Origin: Acidimicrobiaceae bacterium
GTDB lineage: Bacteria > Actinomycetota > Acidimicrobiia > Acidimicrobiales > Ilumatobacteraceae
DNA length: 45,324 bases
Assembly (NCBI GenBank): GCA_002698945.1
Contig: NZZV01000116.1
Location: 1 to 45,324, forward strand
Reading direction: 5' to 3'
Part shown: piece after piece, positions 22,943 through 31,722 of the stretch
Position numbering within the stretch: the first letter of the stretch is position 1
Layout: every line of letters begins with the position of its first letter
Position numbers and translations under genes: made by a program
Notes under the pieces: model-generated
What the model was told of the DNA's origin: nothing
Databases searched by the model: none
Seen by the model: only the letters and a program-made list of their open reading frames with translations

Positions 22943-23623
22943 CTATCGGGGACGAGCGATCGCGGGCTTGGGTCGCTTCGGCGTCATCTCGTCACGGATG
23001 CGCTTCTTCGTCGCCGCCCAGCTGCAGATCTCACACGTGCTGAGGTCGTGACGGAGCGCCGGGCAGTACTCGCGACCGAAGAAGATGATCTGGAGATGGC
23101 GGTCGTTCCACGTCTCGCGCGGGAACACGGCCTTGAGGTCGCGCTCGGTGCGCTCGACGGTCGTGCCGTTCGACAGGCCCCAGCGGGCGGCGAGCCGGTG
23201 GATGTGCGTGTCGACCGGGAACGCCGGCACGTCGAACGCCTGTGACATCACGACGCTCGCCGTCTTGTGGCCGACACCCGCGAGTGACTCGAGGAACTCC
23301 CAGTCGGGCAACACCTCACCGCCGGCGTCGATGATCTGGTTGGCCGCGGTCCACAGGTTGCGCGCCTTGGACGGTGCGAGCCCGACCTCGCGGATGTACT
23401 CGAGGATCCGGTCGGGACCGAGTTCGACCATCTTCTCCGGCGTCGGCGCCGCGTCGAACAGCGCCGGCGTCACCTGGTTGACCTTCTTGTCGGTCGTCTG
23501 CGCCGAGAGTGCCACGGCGACGAGCAGGGTGTACGGGTCGCGGTGATCGAGCGGGATCGGCACCTCCGGATACAGATCGTCGAGGATCTCCCCGATCCGA
23601 GCAGCCTTTTCCTTGCGGTTCAC
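22943..23623 (-). CDS. nth: Endonuclease III with altered iron-sulfur motif
   Basis: A 226-residue DNA glycosylase/AP lyase for oxidised pyrimidines. The helix-hairpin-helix LAGVGHKTASVVMSQAF carries the catalytic lysine, and FPVDTHIHRLAARWGL carries the catalytic aspartate. The C-terminus normally has C-X6-C-X2-C-X5-C for a 4Fe-4S cluster. Here it reads EYCPALRHDLSTCEICSWAA, which is C-X9-C-X2-C with no fourth cysteine anywhere in the protein, so cluster binding is doubtful or uses another ligand. The start is GTG at 23623 (VNRKEKAARIGEI). It is convergent with the zinc-ribbon gene. Confidence 0.92.
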   Translation of the reverse strand: MNRKEKAARIGEILDDLYPEVPIPLDHRDPYTLLVAVALSAQTTDKKVNQVTPALFDAAPTPEKMVELGPDRILEYIREVGLAPSKARNLWTAANQIIDAGGEVLPDWEFLESLAGVGHKTASVVMSQAFDVPAFPVDTHIHRLAARWGLSNGTTVERTERDLKAVFPRETWNDRHLQIIFFGREYCPALRHDLSTCEICSWAATKKRIRDEMTPKRPKPAIARPR

Positions 23624-23770
23624 GCTCCGAACCTACCGTCCGACTCGGGCCGGCTCCGGCGGTCGTCGGACGCAGTATTCGGACGACACCGTTCTCCCGA
23701 GCTGCAACAATCGAACGCGAGGCCGGTGGGGGCCGGCCCGTGCACACGTCTCGATTGCGGAGGTAGTCCC

Positions 23771-24733
23771 ATGTCCGTCTCCATCTCACGAACCCGCTGG
23801 GCTGCTGTCGGCGCAGCCGTGGCGATCACCCTCGGCGCCGGCGGCATCGGCCTCGTCGACGCCGCCAAGAGCTCCGGCGAACGAGCGGTCTACACCGCCA
23901 TCGAGCCGTGCCGCCTGCTCGACACCCGACCCAACCAGAACATCCAACGCAACACCCCACTCGGCCAAGGCGAGACCTACGACGTCACCGCCATCGGCGA
24001 CAACGGGCAGTGCAGCGGTATCCCGGCCGACACCGTCGCATTGGAACTGAACGTCACCGGCCTGCTCAACACCGCCGCCACCGACTTCGTCGTCTGGTCC
24101 GGCGCCGGCGCCCCACCCAACGCCTCACACATCAACCTCGCACTCGGCGCACCCCCAACGCCCAACAGCGTCACCACCGAACTCGACGGCAACAACTTCT
24201 CGATCCGCAACAAGTTCGGACAAGCCCACGTCATCGTCGACATCGTCGGCATCTACCAAGACCACAACCACGACGACCGCTACTACACCGAAACCGAAGT
24301 CGACGCGATGCTGAACCCGTCCTCGATCATGCTGACGCCCGGCGACTTCCGGGCGGGTGAGAATTGGACGGGGAGCGGGAACGGCGTCACCCGTCCGGGC
24401 GCTGGCGCCACAACGTGCGCGTACGCTGCGGTCTCGATTCCGGCCGGCCGGACGATCGAGTCGTTCGACATCCGATACGTCGCCCAGGCGGTCGAGGTGG
24501 AGGTTCGACTCCGCCAGGACGAGTTCGCCGAGGGGTTCATCGACGCGTCCGACCTCATCACGACCGGCCCGACCACCCTCGAGGGGGTCGGGTTGAACGA
24601 GTTCTACTACGCGCTCGACAATCTGCCGGTCTCCGGTTCGGCCACCGTGCTCCCCGGGATGCAGCACCAGCTCGAGATCTGCTCCGGCGCCCAGGTCTCG
24701 GTCAGCGGTGTTCGCATCAACTTCGCAAACTGA
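23771..24733 (+). CDS. Secreted LLDTRP-module surface protein
   Basis: A 320-residue exported protein. The signal peptide is MSVSISRTRWAAVGAAVAIT continuing LGAGGIGLVDAAK. Residues about 40-165 hold the actinobacterial module beginning AIEPCRLLDTRPNQN, with ADTVALELNVTGLLNTAATDFVVW, SHINLALG and AHVIVDIVGIYQ. A hinge HNHDDRYYTETEVDAML follows, then a different C-terminal beta-rich domain of about 135 residues ending RINFAN. It is a likely cell-surface or matrix protein; ligand unknown. The ATG at 23771 has GGAGG eight bases upstream. Codon choice shifts sharply at about 24,330, between the two halves. Confidence 0.85.
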   Translation: MSVSISRTRWAAVGAAVAITLGAGGIGLVDAAKSSGERAVYTAIEPCRLLDTRPNQNIQRNTPLGQGETYDVTAIGDNGQCSGIPADTVALELNVTGLLNTAATDFVVWSGAGAPPNASHINLALGAPPTPNSVTTELDGNNFSIRNKFGQAHVIVDIVGIYQDHNHDDRYYTETEVDAMLNPSSIMLTPGDFRAGENWTGSGNGVTRPGAGATTCAYAAVSIPAGRTIESFDIRYVAQAVEVEVRLRQDEFAEGFIDASDLITTGPTTLEGVGLNEFYYALDNLPVSGSATVLPGMQHQLEICSGAQVSVSGVRINFAN

Positions 24734-24747
24734 GCCGACACCGCAAT

Positions 24748-24795
24748 GTTCTCGGTGAGCTGAGTCCGACGTCCCGGACGGGTCCCACCGAGAAC
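24748..24795. repeat. 48-bp GTTCTCGGTG palindrome, copy 5
   Basis: Ends GTTCTCGGTG and CACCGAGAAC with interior AGCTGAGTCCGACGTCCCGG, related to the elements at 16285-16545. It lies 15 bp after the stop of the secreted-protein gene, between convergent genes. Confidence 0.82.
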
Positions 24796-24819
24796 GTGGG
24801 CAACCAACCGGACGGTGCA

Positions 24820-24867
24820 GTTCTCGGTGAATCTGGTCCGGCATCCCGGATCAGATTCACCGAGAAC
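24820..24867. repeat. 48-bp palindrome, copy 6
   Basis: Perfect 16-bp arms GTTCTCGGTGAATCTG and CAGATTCACCGAGAAC, the strongest hairpin of the family. It lies 15 bp from the end of rarD. Both convergent genes could use it as a terminator, though no T-run is present. Confidence 0.85.
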
Positions 24868-24881
24868 CGGGCGACCCGGGC

Positions 24882-25814
24882 TCAGCCGACGGCGGTCGGG
24901 ACCTGGCGGGTCCGGACGGTGCGGCGGTGCTGTCGAACCATTTCGTAGGTCACCAGGCCGAGTGCGATCCACACCAGACCGAACCCGATCGCTCGGGCGA
25001 CGGGCAGCGGCTCGTCGTAGATCACCCAGCCCAGGAGGAAGTTGATGAGCGGCACGAGGTAGTTGGTCGGCCCGAGGAGGGTGAACGGCACGCGCTGTGC
25101 CGCGTACGCGAACAGGGTGAGCGGGAAGGCGGTGATCGCCCCGGTCCCGAGCACCAGAAGCCAGTCCGCTCCCGACGCCTGCGCCCAGACGGCGTCGTCG
25201 CCTGGCCACGACGAACCGGCGCTGGCGACGACGATGACGAGCAGCGCCGGGCCGACCAGCACCAGCATCTCGGAGGTCAGACTCTCCGCCGGGGCGAGCG
25301 GGATCCTTCGCTTGATCAGCCCGTACGTCGACCACGAGCCGGCGATGAGCAGGGCGACCCACGGCACCCGACCGTAGGACGCGGTCAGGATCGTCACCGC
25401 GGTCGCCGCGAGCGCGATCGACGCCCACCGGAACGGGGTGAGCCGCTCGCCGAGCACGAACACGCCGATCGCCATCGTGCCGAGTGGCGACAGGAAGTAG
25501 CCGAGCGCCGTCTCGAGCACACGGTCGTTCATCACCGCCCACACGTACGCCGTCCAGTTCACGGTCAACAACGCGGCGGCGATGCCGAGTCGGGCGAGGG
25601 TCGGCCGGTGGCGAAAAGCCCCCAGGATCGGCGACCACCGATGCATCACCGTGACAGCGACGCCCATGATGACGAAGGCACTGGCGACCCGCCACGCGAT
25701 CAACTCGACCGGATCGAACTCGCCGAGCTGCTTCCAGTAGACGGTGAGCAGGCCCCAGGTCGTGAACGCCAGGATCGCCGCCCGCAACCCGGCCCGTTCA
25801 CGTTGATCGACCAC
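24882..25814 (-). CDS. rarD: RarD-type EamA family transporter
   Basis: A 310-residue membrane protein with about ten hydrophobic helices. GLLTVYWKQLGEFDPVELIAWRVASAF at the start and LTVNWTAYVWAVMNDRVLETALGYFLSPLGTMAIGVFVLGERL are the RarD signatures. FTLLGPTNYLVPLINFLLGWVIYDEP completes the second EamA half. RarD proteins are drug/metabolite exporters of uncertain substrate. The GTG at 25814 is chosen because TAGCCT (25822-25827 on the minus strand) ends seven bases before it, and it leaves the first helix intact. Confidence 0.88.
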   Translation of the reverse strand: MVDQRERAGLRAAILAFTTWGLLTVYWKQLGEFDPVELIAWRVASAFVIMGVAVTVMHRWSPILGAFRHRPTLARLGIAAALLTVNWTAYVWAVMNDRVLETALGYFLSPLGTMAIGVFVLGERLTPFRWASIALAATAVTILTASYGRVPWVALLIAGSWSTYGLIKRRIPLAPAESLTSEMLVLVGPALLVIVVASAGSSWPGDDAVWAQASGADWLLVLGTGAITAFPLTLFAYAAQRVPFTLLGPTNYLVPLINFLLGWVIYDEPLPVARAIGFGLVWIALGLVTYEMVRQHRRTVRTRQVPTAVG

Positions 25815-25858
25815 CGAGGGGAGGCTACGGCCCGACGCCGGTTTCTGCCCGGCCGGAT

Positions 25859-27988
25859 TCAGCTCTTGGCGAGGAAGTTCTCGTCTTCCTCCGTGATCAG
25901 GAGGTCGAGTTCGTCGAGGAGGATCGAGTGGTCGGCCATGTCGGGGTCGGCGTCGACGATCTCGAACGCTGCCTCGCGGGCCAGGGCGACGAGTTGACGA
26001 TCGCGACGAAGCGAGGCGAGCTTGAGGTCGCTGCGTCCCTTCTGCATCGTCGACATCAGGGTTCCCTCGCCGCGCAGGTCGAGGTCGACCTCGGCGAGTT
26101 CGAACCCGTCGGTGGACGCCACGAGTGCCTCGACCCTCGGGTTGCCGCCGTCGTGTTCCTGCGTCACGAGCCAACACATCGACTCGTGGCTGCCTCGACC
26201 GACGCGACCGCGCAGCTGGTGCAGCTGGGCGATGCCGAACCGGTCGGCGTCGAGGATCACCATGACCGTCGCGTTCGGCACGTCGACGCCGACCTCGATC
26301 ACCGTCGTGGCGACGAGCACGTCGAGCTGCCCCGACCGGAACAGGTTCATCGTCATCTCCTTCTCGGCCGGGGTGAGCCGACCGTGGAGCAGCCCGATCC
26401 GAAGTCCATGCAGCTCGTCGTTGGACAGACGCTGGTACGTCTCCTCGGCCGAGGCGACCTCGAGCTTCTCGCTCTCGTCGATGAGCGGACAGACGACGTA
26501 GGCCTGACGCCCCTCCCCCACCTCGTGGCGGACATCGGCCCACACCTCCGCTTCGAGCATCGGGCCGTTCGCCCACTTCGTGACGATCGGTGTCCGTCCG
26601 GGTGGCAGCTCGTCGAGCACACTCACGTCGAGGTCGCCGTACACCGTCATGGCCGCGGTGCGCGGGATCGGGGTCGCGGTCATGACGAGCACGTCGGGAA
26701 CCCGACCGTTCGACTTGTCGCGCAGCGCGGCCCGCTGTTCGACCCCGAATCGGTGCTGCTCGTCGACGACGACGACGCCGAGCGACGAGAACTCGACGCC
26801 CTCCTGGATGAGCGCGTGGGTACCGATCGCTATGTCGACGGTGCCGTCGGCAAGTCCGGCCAGCACGTCCTTGCGCTCGGAGCCCGTCACCCGGTTGGTG
26901 AGCAGCTCGACGCGCAGCGGCCGATCGCCGAACAGGTTGCCGGGATCGGGTACCCGGAGGTCGCCCAACATCTGCCGGACGCCGGTGGCGTGCTGCTCCG
27001 CGAGCACCTCGGTCGGCGCCATCAACGCGCCCTGATGGCCGCCCTGCACGGCGGCGAGCAGGGTCGACACGGCGACGACCGTCTTGCCCGCGCCGACGTC
27101 GCCCTGCAGGAGGCGATGCATCGGCTGCGCGGTCGCGAGGTCGACCTCGATCTGGGCGATCGCTCGACGCTGCGCGTCCGTGAGCGGGTACGGCAACGCC
27201 TCGTGGAAGCGTCGCACCAGCTCGCCGTCGACCTCATGGGCGATGCCGCGCGAGCCCCGCTCGAGTTCGCGCTTGCGGAGCACGAGCACCAGCTGCACTC
27301 GCAGCAGTTCGTCGAAGGCCAGCCGTCGGCGAGCCGCCTCCTTCTCGCGCATCGTCTCGGGTGCGTGGATCGACGTGAACGCCTGCCCTCGCGCCATCAG
27401 ATCGAGCCGATCGGTGATCTCGTGTGGGACCGGGTCCGCGATGCCGCGTTCGCTGGAGCGTCGCAGCGCCTCCTCCACGAACGAGGCGATCTCCCACGTG
27501 GTCAACTGGACCTTCTCGCTCTGCGGGTAGATCGGCACGATGCGCCCGGTGCGGTCGCCGATCAGGTCGACGATCGGGTTCGCCATCTGGAGCCCGCCCT
27601 GGTACGTGTCGGCCTTCCCGTAGAGGGCGATCTGCAGCCCTTCTTTGAGCTGGCGCTCGCGCCACGGCTGGTTGAAGAACACCACGTGCATCCGGCCCGA
27701 CCCGTCGCCGACCTGGACGGTGACCATCGCCCGCCGGTTGCGGGTCATCCGCTTGGTGACCGAACGAACGGTGACGAGCACGAGGGCCTCCTCGCCGGGG
27801 ACGAGGTCGGCGATGCGAGCCTCGTTCGTGCGGTCGACCCAGCGACGTGGATAGTTGGTGACGAGATCGAGCACGTTGTGGACGTCGAACGCCGCGAGGG
27901 CGGTCCGCTTCTTCTCCCCGACGCCACGAAGCTGCCCGACGTCGATCGCCGCCAGCTCGCGCAGCGTGATCGGTGGACGTTCGCTCAC
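25859..27988 (-). CDS. recG: ATP-dependent DNA helicase RecG
   Basis: A 709-residue RecG that remodels stalled forks and Holliday junctions. It has an N-terminal wedge/OB domain (PLITLREL region, then KRMTRNRRAMVTVQVGDGSGRMHVVFFNQPW), Walker A QGDVGAGKT at about 290-299, DEQHRFGVEQR (motif II, about 405), VMTATPIPRTAAMT (motif III), ATTVIEVGVDVPNATVM (motif V) and QLRGRVGRG (motif VI). The GTG at 27988 opens VSERPPITLREL. It starts 13 bp after the FakA-like stop and is probably co-transcribed with it, as in many bacteria. Confidence 0.96.
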   Translation of the reverse strand: MSERPPITLRELAAIDVGQLRGVGEKKRTALAAFDVHNVLDLVTNYPRRWVDRTNEARIADLVPGEEALVLVTVRSVTKRMTRNRRAMVTVQVGDGSGRMHVVFFNQPWRERQLKEGLQIALYGKADTYQGGLQMANPIVDLIGDRTGRIVPIYPQSEKVQLTTWEIASFVEEALRRSSERGIADPVPHEITDRLDLMARGQAFTSIHAPETMREKEAARRRLAFDELLRVQLVLVLRKRELERGSRGIAHEVDGELVRRFHEALPYPLTDAQRRAIAQIEVDLATAQPMHRLLQGDVGAGKTVVAVSTLLAAVQGGHQGALMAPTEVLAEQHATGVRQMLGDLRVPDPGNLFGDRPLRVELLTNRVTGSERKDVLAGLADGTVDIAIGTHALIQEGVEFSSLGVVVVDEQHRFGVEQRAALRDKSNGRVPDVLVMTATPIPRTAAMTVYGDLDVSVLDELPPGRTPIVTKWANGPMLEAEVWADVRHEVGEGRQAYVVCPLIDESEKLEVASAEETYQRLSNDELHGLRIGLLHGRLTPAEKEMTMNLFRSGQLDVLVATTVIEVGVDVPNATVMVILDADRFGIAQLHQLRGRVGRGSHESMCWLVTQEHDGGNPRVEALVASTDGFELAEVDLDLRGEGTLMSTMQKGRSDLKLASLRRDRQLVALAREAAFEIVDADPDMADHSILLDELDLLITEEDENFLAKS

Positions 27989-28001
27989 CCGCTCGTTTCC
28001 A

Positions 28002-29699
28002 CTACTCGACGCCGAAGAGGTACGGATACAGCGGCTGCCCACCGCGATGGATCTCGACCTGCAGATCGCCATGATGCTGGGTCAGCCACGACTCGATCAG
28101 TTCGGTGACGGCAGGTTCGGCGTCGGTGCCGGTGATGATCGTCAACAACTCACCGTCGGCGCCGATCAGGTGGCCGAGCAGGTCCTGCACGACGAGCAGC
28201 AGCTCGCTGTTGACCGCGACGATGCCGTCGCCTTTGACGATGCCCATCCAGTCGCCCACCTGGATCGGGCCGGCGTCGCTGTTGCTCGACCTGACCGCCT
28301 GGGTGACCTCACCGGTGCGGACGGCCTCGACCGACTCGGTCATCTCGGCGACGTTGTCGTCGGCGTCGGCCTCGGGGTCGTAGACCACGAGTGCGGCGAG
28401 CGCTTCGGGCATCGTCCGGGTCGGGACCACCGACACCGATTTCGACGAGAGCGCATCGACCTGTTCGGCCACCGGGATGATGTTCTTGTTGTTGGGCAAG
28501 ATGACGACCTGGTCGGCGTTCACGTGCTCGACCGTGTCGAGCAGCTCGGCAGTCGACGGGTTGAGCGTCTGGCCGCCGGTGACGATGCCCTGCACCCCGA
28601 GGTTCGAGAACAACTCGGCGAGACCGTCACCCGAGCACACGGCGACGACAGCGGTCGTGACGGGTGGAAGACCGGCTCCGGCACGCGACCCGACGTGCGC
28701 ACCGTGCATCGCCGCTTCGCGGTGAGCGTGCACGTCTTCGCCGTGCTGGGCGACCTCCTCGAACAGGTCGGTCACCCGGATCTGCTTCGGGCGACCGTCG
28801 AGATCGATCGCCACTTCGATCGCCGCGCCGATGTCGTTGGTGTGGACGTGGCAGTTCCAGATGCCGTCGCCACCCACCACGACGATCGAGTCGCCGATCG
28901 CGCCCCAACCGGCCTTGAATTCGTCGATTCGCTCGTCCGCGAGGTCGAGGAAGTACATCACCTCGTACCGCTGCTCGCTGACGTCGATCTCGCCGTCGTG
29001 GGCCGCAGCCCGGTGGGCCACTCGCTCGAGCTGGTCGGCGCTCGGCCCCGCCGGGTCGTCGTCGGGTTCGGGCAGCGGCTCGCCGTCGACGACGTGGAGC
29101 GCTGCGTCGAGCAGGAGGAGGTAGCCGGCACCGCCGGCGTCGACGACACCGGCGTCCTTGAGCACCGGGAGCAGATCGGGGGTCGAGGCCAGTGCCCGAC
29201 GGCCCGCCTCCCGGGCGGCGCGCAACACGTCGACGAGTGGCGCGTCGTCGGCCGACGCGGCCTTGGCGGCGTCAGCGGACTCTCGAACCACCGTGAGGAT
29301 CGTCCCCTCGATCGGCTTCAGCACTGCCTGGTAGGCACCGACGCTGGCCGCCGACAAGGCGTCGGCGACGCGCTCGCCCGTGCCTTCCGTTTTGTCCTTC
29401 AGGGTCGTCGCGAGTCCGCGCAGGATCTGGCTGAGGATGACGCCGGAGTTGCCGCGGGCGCCCATGAGAGAACCGTGGCTGATGGCGTCGCAGGTGGCGT
29501 CGAGGCTGTCGGCGTCGGCGCCTTCCATCTCGGCGACGACCGCCTCGAGTGTCCGGGCCATGTTGGTGCCGGTATCGCCGTCGGGCACCGGGTACACGTT
29601 GAGTCGGTTGAGACCACCGGCGTGATCGCGCACGGCGTCGCGAAACGTGGTGATGACGTTCCGGAGCGCGTGGACATCGAGCCGTTCGAGCGTGGACAC
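28002..29699 (-). CDS. DAK2-domain FakA-like fatty acid kinase subunit
   Basis: A 565-residue protein of the YloV/FakA family. The N-terminal DAK2 nucleotide-binding domain shows NVYPVPDGDTGTNMARTL (conserved Asp residues for ATP-Mg), HGSLMGARGNSGVILSQILRG and GAGGYLLLLDA. A middle and C-terminal domain (DEDD-like) includes VILPNNKNIIPVAEQV. With a FakB partner it phosphorylates exogenous fatty acids for phospholipid synthesis, which fits plsX and acpP in this cluster. No FakB is seen in the window. The GTG at 29699 follows TAGCCT by seven bases (leaderless). Confidence 0.92.
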   Translation of the reverse strand: MSTLERLDVHALRNVITTFRDAVRDHAGGLNRLNVYPVPDGDTGTNMARTLEAVVAEMEGADADSLDATCDAISHGSLMGARGNSGVILSQILRGLATTLKDKTEGTGERVADALSAASVGAYQAVLKPIEGTILTVVRESADAAKAASADDAPLVDVLRAAREAGRRALASTPDLLPVLKDAGVVDAGGAGYLLLLDAALHVVDGEPLPEPDDDPAGPSADQLERVAHRAAAHDGEIDVSEQRYEVMYFLDLADERIDEFKAGWGAIGDSIVVVGGDGIWNCHVHTNDIGAAIEVAIDLDGRPKQIRVTDLFEEVAQHGEDVHAHREAAMHGAHVGSRAGAGLPPVTTAVVAVCSGDGLAELFSNLGVQGIVTGGQTLNPSTAELLDTVEHVNADQVVILPNNKNIIPVAEQVDALSSKSVSVVPTRTMPEALAALVVYDPEADADDNVAEMTESVEAVRTGEVTQAVRSSNSDAGPIQVGDWMGIVKGDGIVAVNSELLLVVQDLLGHLIGADGELLTIITGTDAEPAVTELIESWLTQHHGDLQVEIHRGGQPLYPYLFGVE

Positions 29700-29706
29700 T
29701 CGTCAC

Positions 29707-29712
29707 AGGCTA
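29707..29712 (-). promoter_or_regulatory. Predicted -10 element of the fakA-recG operon
   Basis: TAGCCT on the minus strand ends 7 nt before the GTG at 29699. This would make the fakA-recG transcript leaderless. The identical hexamer and spacing precede rarD. Confidence 0.55.
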
Positions 29713-29777
29713 GTGGCGCATGTCTCATGGCGCTCCGACCGCGGGCCGCGCCGCGCCGCTGACCCATCCAGTGCCCG

Positions 29778-29805
29778 TAGGGTGGTGCGTTCCCGTTTTT
29801 CGGGA
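29778..29805 (+). promoter_or_regulatory. Promoter and leader hairpin of the DEAD-box helicase gene
   Basis: TAGGGT at 29778-29783 is a candidate -10. It would start a leader of about 36 nt that opens with a small hairpin TCCCG-TTTTT-CGGGA (29791-29805). No clear Shine-Dalgarno precedes the ATG, so the hairpin could influence stability or cold response. Confidence 0.45.
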
Positions 29806-29825
29806 CCGAGCAGAACGAGCAGTGA

Positions 29826-31706
29826 ATGAGTAACGAAGACACGCCCGACGGCACCGCGAGCGACGCGGGGACCGACGAACCGAATCGGCACGACACGGGA
29901 CCCGATCAGCCCACCGAGCTCGGCGATGGGAGCACCGACGACGGCGAGGGCACGGTCCGGTTCGTCGACCTCGGGTTGCGGCCCGAACTCCTCGCGGCAC
30001 TCGACGAACTCGGGTACGAGGAGCCGACGCCGATCCAGGCCGAGACGATCCCGCCCCTGATCGAGGGCAACGACCTGCTCGGACAGGCCGCGACGGGCAC
30101 CGGCAAGACGGCCGCGTTCGCGCTGCCCATCCTGCAGCGCATCGAGCCCCACACCGGTCGCCGCGAGGCACCTGCTGCGCTCGTCCTCGTCCCGACCCGT
30201 GAACTCGCGATGCAGGTGAGCGAGGCGATCTTCAACTACGGCCGTCACCTCGGCGTGCGGGTCGTGCCGATCTACGGTGGCCAACCCATCCATCGTCAGT
30301 TCAAGCAGCTCGAGCGCGGCGTCGACGTCGTCGTCGCCACCCCGGGCCGGGCCGTCGACCACATCGGCCGCGGATCGCTCCCCCTCGACGAGGTCGAGAT
30401 GGTGATCCTCGACGAGGCCGACGAGATGCTCGACATGGGTTTCGCCGACGACCTCGAGGCGATCCTCGCTGCGACCCCGGAGACACGGCAGACGATCCTT
30501 TTCTCGGCGACCATGCCACCGAAGATCAACTCGATCGCCAAGAAGTACCAGCGTGATCCGGTTCGCATCAAGATCGCCAAGGGGAAGGGCGCCGGCACGA
30601 GTGCCAGCATCCATCAGCGTGCGTATGTCGTGAAGCGGAGCCACAAGGCAGCGGCGCTCGGCCGGATCCTCGACATGGAGGGGCCGACGGCGGCGATCGT
30701 GTTCTGCCGGACCCGCGGCGAGGTCGATCAGCTGACCGTCACCATGAACGGCCGCGGCTATCGGGCCGAGGCGCTCCATGGCGGCATGGACCAGCTCCAA
30801 CGCGACCGGGTGATGTCCCGGCTGCGCGACGGCACTGCCGAGCTGCTGATCGCAACCGACGTGGCCGCCCGCGGCCTCGACGTCGACACGCTCACCCACG
30901 TCGTCAACTACGACGTGCCGTCAGCCGCCGAGAGTTACGTCCACCGCATCGGACGCGTCGGTCGCGCCGGCCGCGACGGCGTGGCGATCACGTTGGCGGA
31001 GCCGCGCGAGCAGCGCCAGCTCGGCAACATCGAGCGGCTCACGAAGCAGAAGATCGAGTTCGCGTCCGTGCCGACACTGTCGGATCTGCGTGATCAGCAG
31101 GTGTCCACCACGGCGGAGGCGCTGACCGCCGCACTCGAACGTGACGACGATGACAGCGACCTCGCGGCCGTGATCGACGACCTCGCCAACCATCACGACC
31201 TCCGCTCACTCGCCATCGCCGCGCTCGCGCTGGCCCACGAGGCGAACGTCCCCGACGAACAGGACCACATCGAGATCCCCGATGCGCGACGTTCGGATGA
31301 GCCACGCGGTCGGGAGCACAAGCGTGAGCGGTCCGGCACGTTCGACGAGCGCGCCCGCGACAACAGCGAACCGACCGGCTTCCTCTACATCGGACTCGGT
31401 CGACGAGCCGGCGTGCGGCCGGGTGACCTGGTCGGGGCGATCGCCAACGAAGCCGACCTGCCGGGTCGCCTGATCGGACCGATCCGCATCTCCGACCACT
31501 ACAGCGTCGTCGGCGTCCCGGAACGCAAGGTCGACGAGTCGATCAAGGCGTTGAACAACTCGATGATCCGCGGCCAGTCGGCCAAGGTGCGCCGGTTCGT
31601 CGACAACGACGGTGGCGGCTCGGGCGGTCGTGAAGATCGCGGTCGTGACGATCGCGGTCGCGGTGGCAAGCCACACCGGAAAGGGCCACGCCGCGACGCG
31701 AGGTAG
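29826..31706 (+). CDS. deaD: DEAD-box RNA helicase, DeaD/CsdA type
   Basis: A 626-residue ATP-dependent RNA helicase. An acidic N-terminus precedes Q-motif YEEPTPIQAETIP, motif I ATGTGKT (about residue 90), PTRELAM, TPGRAVDHI, motif II DEADEMLDMGF (about 195), SAT, ATDVAARGLDVDTLTHV and HRIGRVGRAGRDG. The C-terminal part has a DbpA-like RNA-binding domain (FLYIGLGRRAGVRPGDLVGAIANEADLPGRLIG) and a Gly/Arg/Asp-rich tail. Such enzymes help ribosome assembly and mRNA turnover, often in the cold. The ATG at 29826 gives the full acidic lead. It is divergent from the fakA-like gene. Confidence 0.93.
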   Translation: MSNEDTPDGTASDAGTDEPNRHDTGPDQPTELGDGSTDDGEGTVRFVDLGLRPELLAALDELGYEEPTPIQAETIPPLIEGNDLLGQAATGTGKTAAFALPILQRIEPHTGRREAPAALVLVPTRELAMQVSEAIFNYGRHLGVRVVPIYGGQPIHRQFKQLERGVDVVVATPGRAVDHIGRGSLPLDEVEMVILDEADEMLDMGFADDLEAILAATPETRQTILFSATMPPKINSIAKKYQRDPVRIKIAKGKGAGTSASIHQRAYVVKRSHKAAALGRILDMEGPTAAIVFCRTRGEVDQLTVTMNGRGYRAEALHGGMDQLQRDRVMSRLRDGTAELLIATDVAARGLDVDTLTHVVNYDVPSAAESYVHRIGRVGRAGRDGVAITLAEPREQRQLGNIERLTKQKIEFASVPTLSDLRDQQVSTTAEALTAALERDDDDSDLAAVIDDLANHHDLRSLAIAALALAHEANVPDEQDHIEIPDARRSDEPRGREHKRERSGTFDERARDNSEPTGFLYIGLGRRAGVRPGDLVGAIANEADLPGRLIGPIRISDHYSVVGVPERKVDESIKALNNSMIRGQSAKVRRFVDNDGGGSGGREDRGRDDRGRGGKPHRKGPRRDAR

Positions 31707-31722
31707 TGCTCCGATCGGCCGA

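Noticed and set aside
25928-28108. Plus-strand open frame of 726 residues
   Set aside because: It is the complement of recG; composition is typical of a shadow frame.
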